This document shows positions 6,061 to 6,189 of a DNA stretch of 6,189 bases, in pieces; the first letter of the stretch is position 1, and the number at the start of each line of letters is the position of its first letter. This DNA comes from Gammaproteobacteria bacterium (GTDB lineage Bacteria > Pseudomonadota > Gammaproteobacteria > QOAV01). The translations under genes and the position numbers were made by a program. Under the pieces are notes generated by a model. The model ran no database searches. It had not been told where the DNA came from and saw nothing but the letters and a program-made list of their open reading frames with translations. Where the stretch lies: contig QOAV01000134.1 in NCBI GenBank assembly GCA_003972845.1, positions 1 to 6,189 of the forward strand, read 5' to 3'.

Positions 6061-6078
6061 CCGCTTTCTTTCTATGAT
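6048..6078 (+). promoter_or_regulatory. Candidate cysS promoter
   Basis: TATGAT at 6073-6078 is a good -10 box. The nearest -35-like sequence is TTGCAT at 6048-6053, with a long 19-bp spacer. Initiation would fall around 6085, leaving a leader of only about eight bases before the cysS ATG, which itself has no visible Shine-Dalgarno. The true promoter could lie elsewhere. Confidence 0.35.
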
Positions 6079-6092
6079 AGCGACATCGGCCC

Positions 6093-6189
6093 ATGATCCA
6101 CCTGTACGACAGCATGACCCGGCGCAAGCAGCCGCTGAAGACCATCGAACCCAATCATGTGCGCATGTACGTTTGCGGCATGACCGTGT
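6093..6189 (+). CDS. cysS: Cysteinyl-tRNA synthetase, N-terminal fragment
   Basis: CysS charges tRNA-Cys with cysteine in the cytoplasm. Only the first 32 residues are in the window. They align without gaps to the E. coli start: TRRKQPLKTIEP against TRQKEEFKPIHA, then VRMYVCGMTV against VGMYVCGITV. C28 falls at the position of the E. coli zinc ligand Cys28, which helps select cysteine. The HIGH motif would lie just beyond the window edge. The start at 6093 is the only reasonable one, since an in-frame TAG sits at 6078-6080 with no other start codon between. It is divergent from deaD. Confidence 0.93.
   Translation, partial: MIHLYDSMTRRKQPLKTIEPNHVRMYVCGMTV

Overview
This window looks like chromosomal housekeeping DNA from a gammaproteobacterium of moderately high GC content. 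The clues are a DeaD/CsdA-type RNA helicase with the DbpA-type RNA-binding tail, recognisable RsmJ and RsmE rRNA methyltransferases, a TusE/DsrC-fold protein and a CysS start that all align best by eye with Escherichia coli proteins. I cannot name a genus. There are no tRNA or rRNA genes, insertion sequences, CRISPR arrays or phage genes, and no gene-free stretch longer than about 145 bases.

Layout: (1) Positions 2-2886 and on to 3629 are a tightly packed plus-strand cluster. It holds the 3' end of a peptide-type ABC permease, a fused two-domain ABC ATPase of the DppD-DppF/YejF/GsiA type, rsmJ, and rsmE. Two junctions are ATGA stop/start overlaps (205-208 and 2883-2886) and the third gap is 18 bases, so one transcript with translational coupling is likely. 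The transporter part would power uptake of peptides or similar small molecules. The two methyltransferases modify neighbouring regions of 16S rRNA (m2G1516 and m3U1498, E. coli numbering). (2) Positions 3630-4080 hold a small gene for a DsrC/TusE-family protein with its own strong ribosome binding site, a leader with two possible hairpins, and an intrinsic terminator. (3) Positions 4092-5948 on the minus strand encode a DeaD/CsdA-like DEAD-box helicase, convergent with the small gene. (4) Positions 5949-6092 are a divergent intergenic region with candidate promoters and a 7-bp dyad. (5) cysS starts at 6093 and runs off the window.

The most interesting item is the small DsrC/TusE-family protein. 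It keeps the family core (GIELTPEHW and KYLYQLFPSGP) but lacks the conserved C-terminal cysteine needed for sulfur transfer. It carries instead a CPEC (CxxC) motif in the middle of the fold. Its start codon is directly preceded by an 8-bp perfect inverted repeat that could hide its ribosome binding site. A second notable point is that both halves of the fused ABC ATPase end in the same four-cysteine pattern, C-X5-C-X6-C-X17-C. The rest is ordinary.
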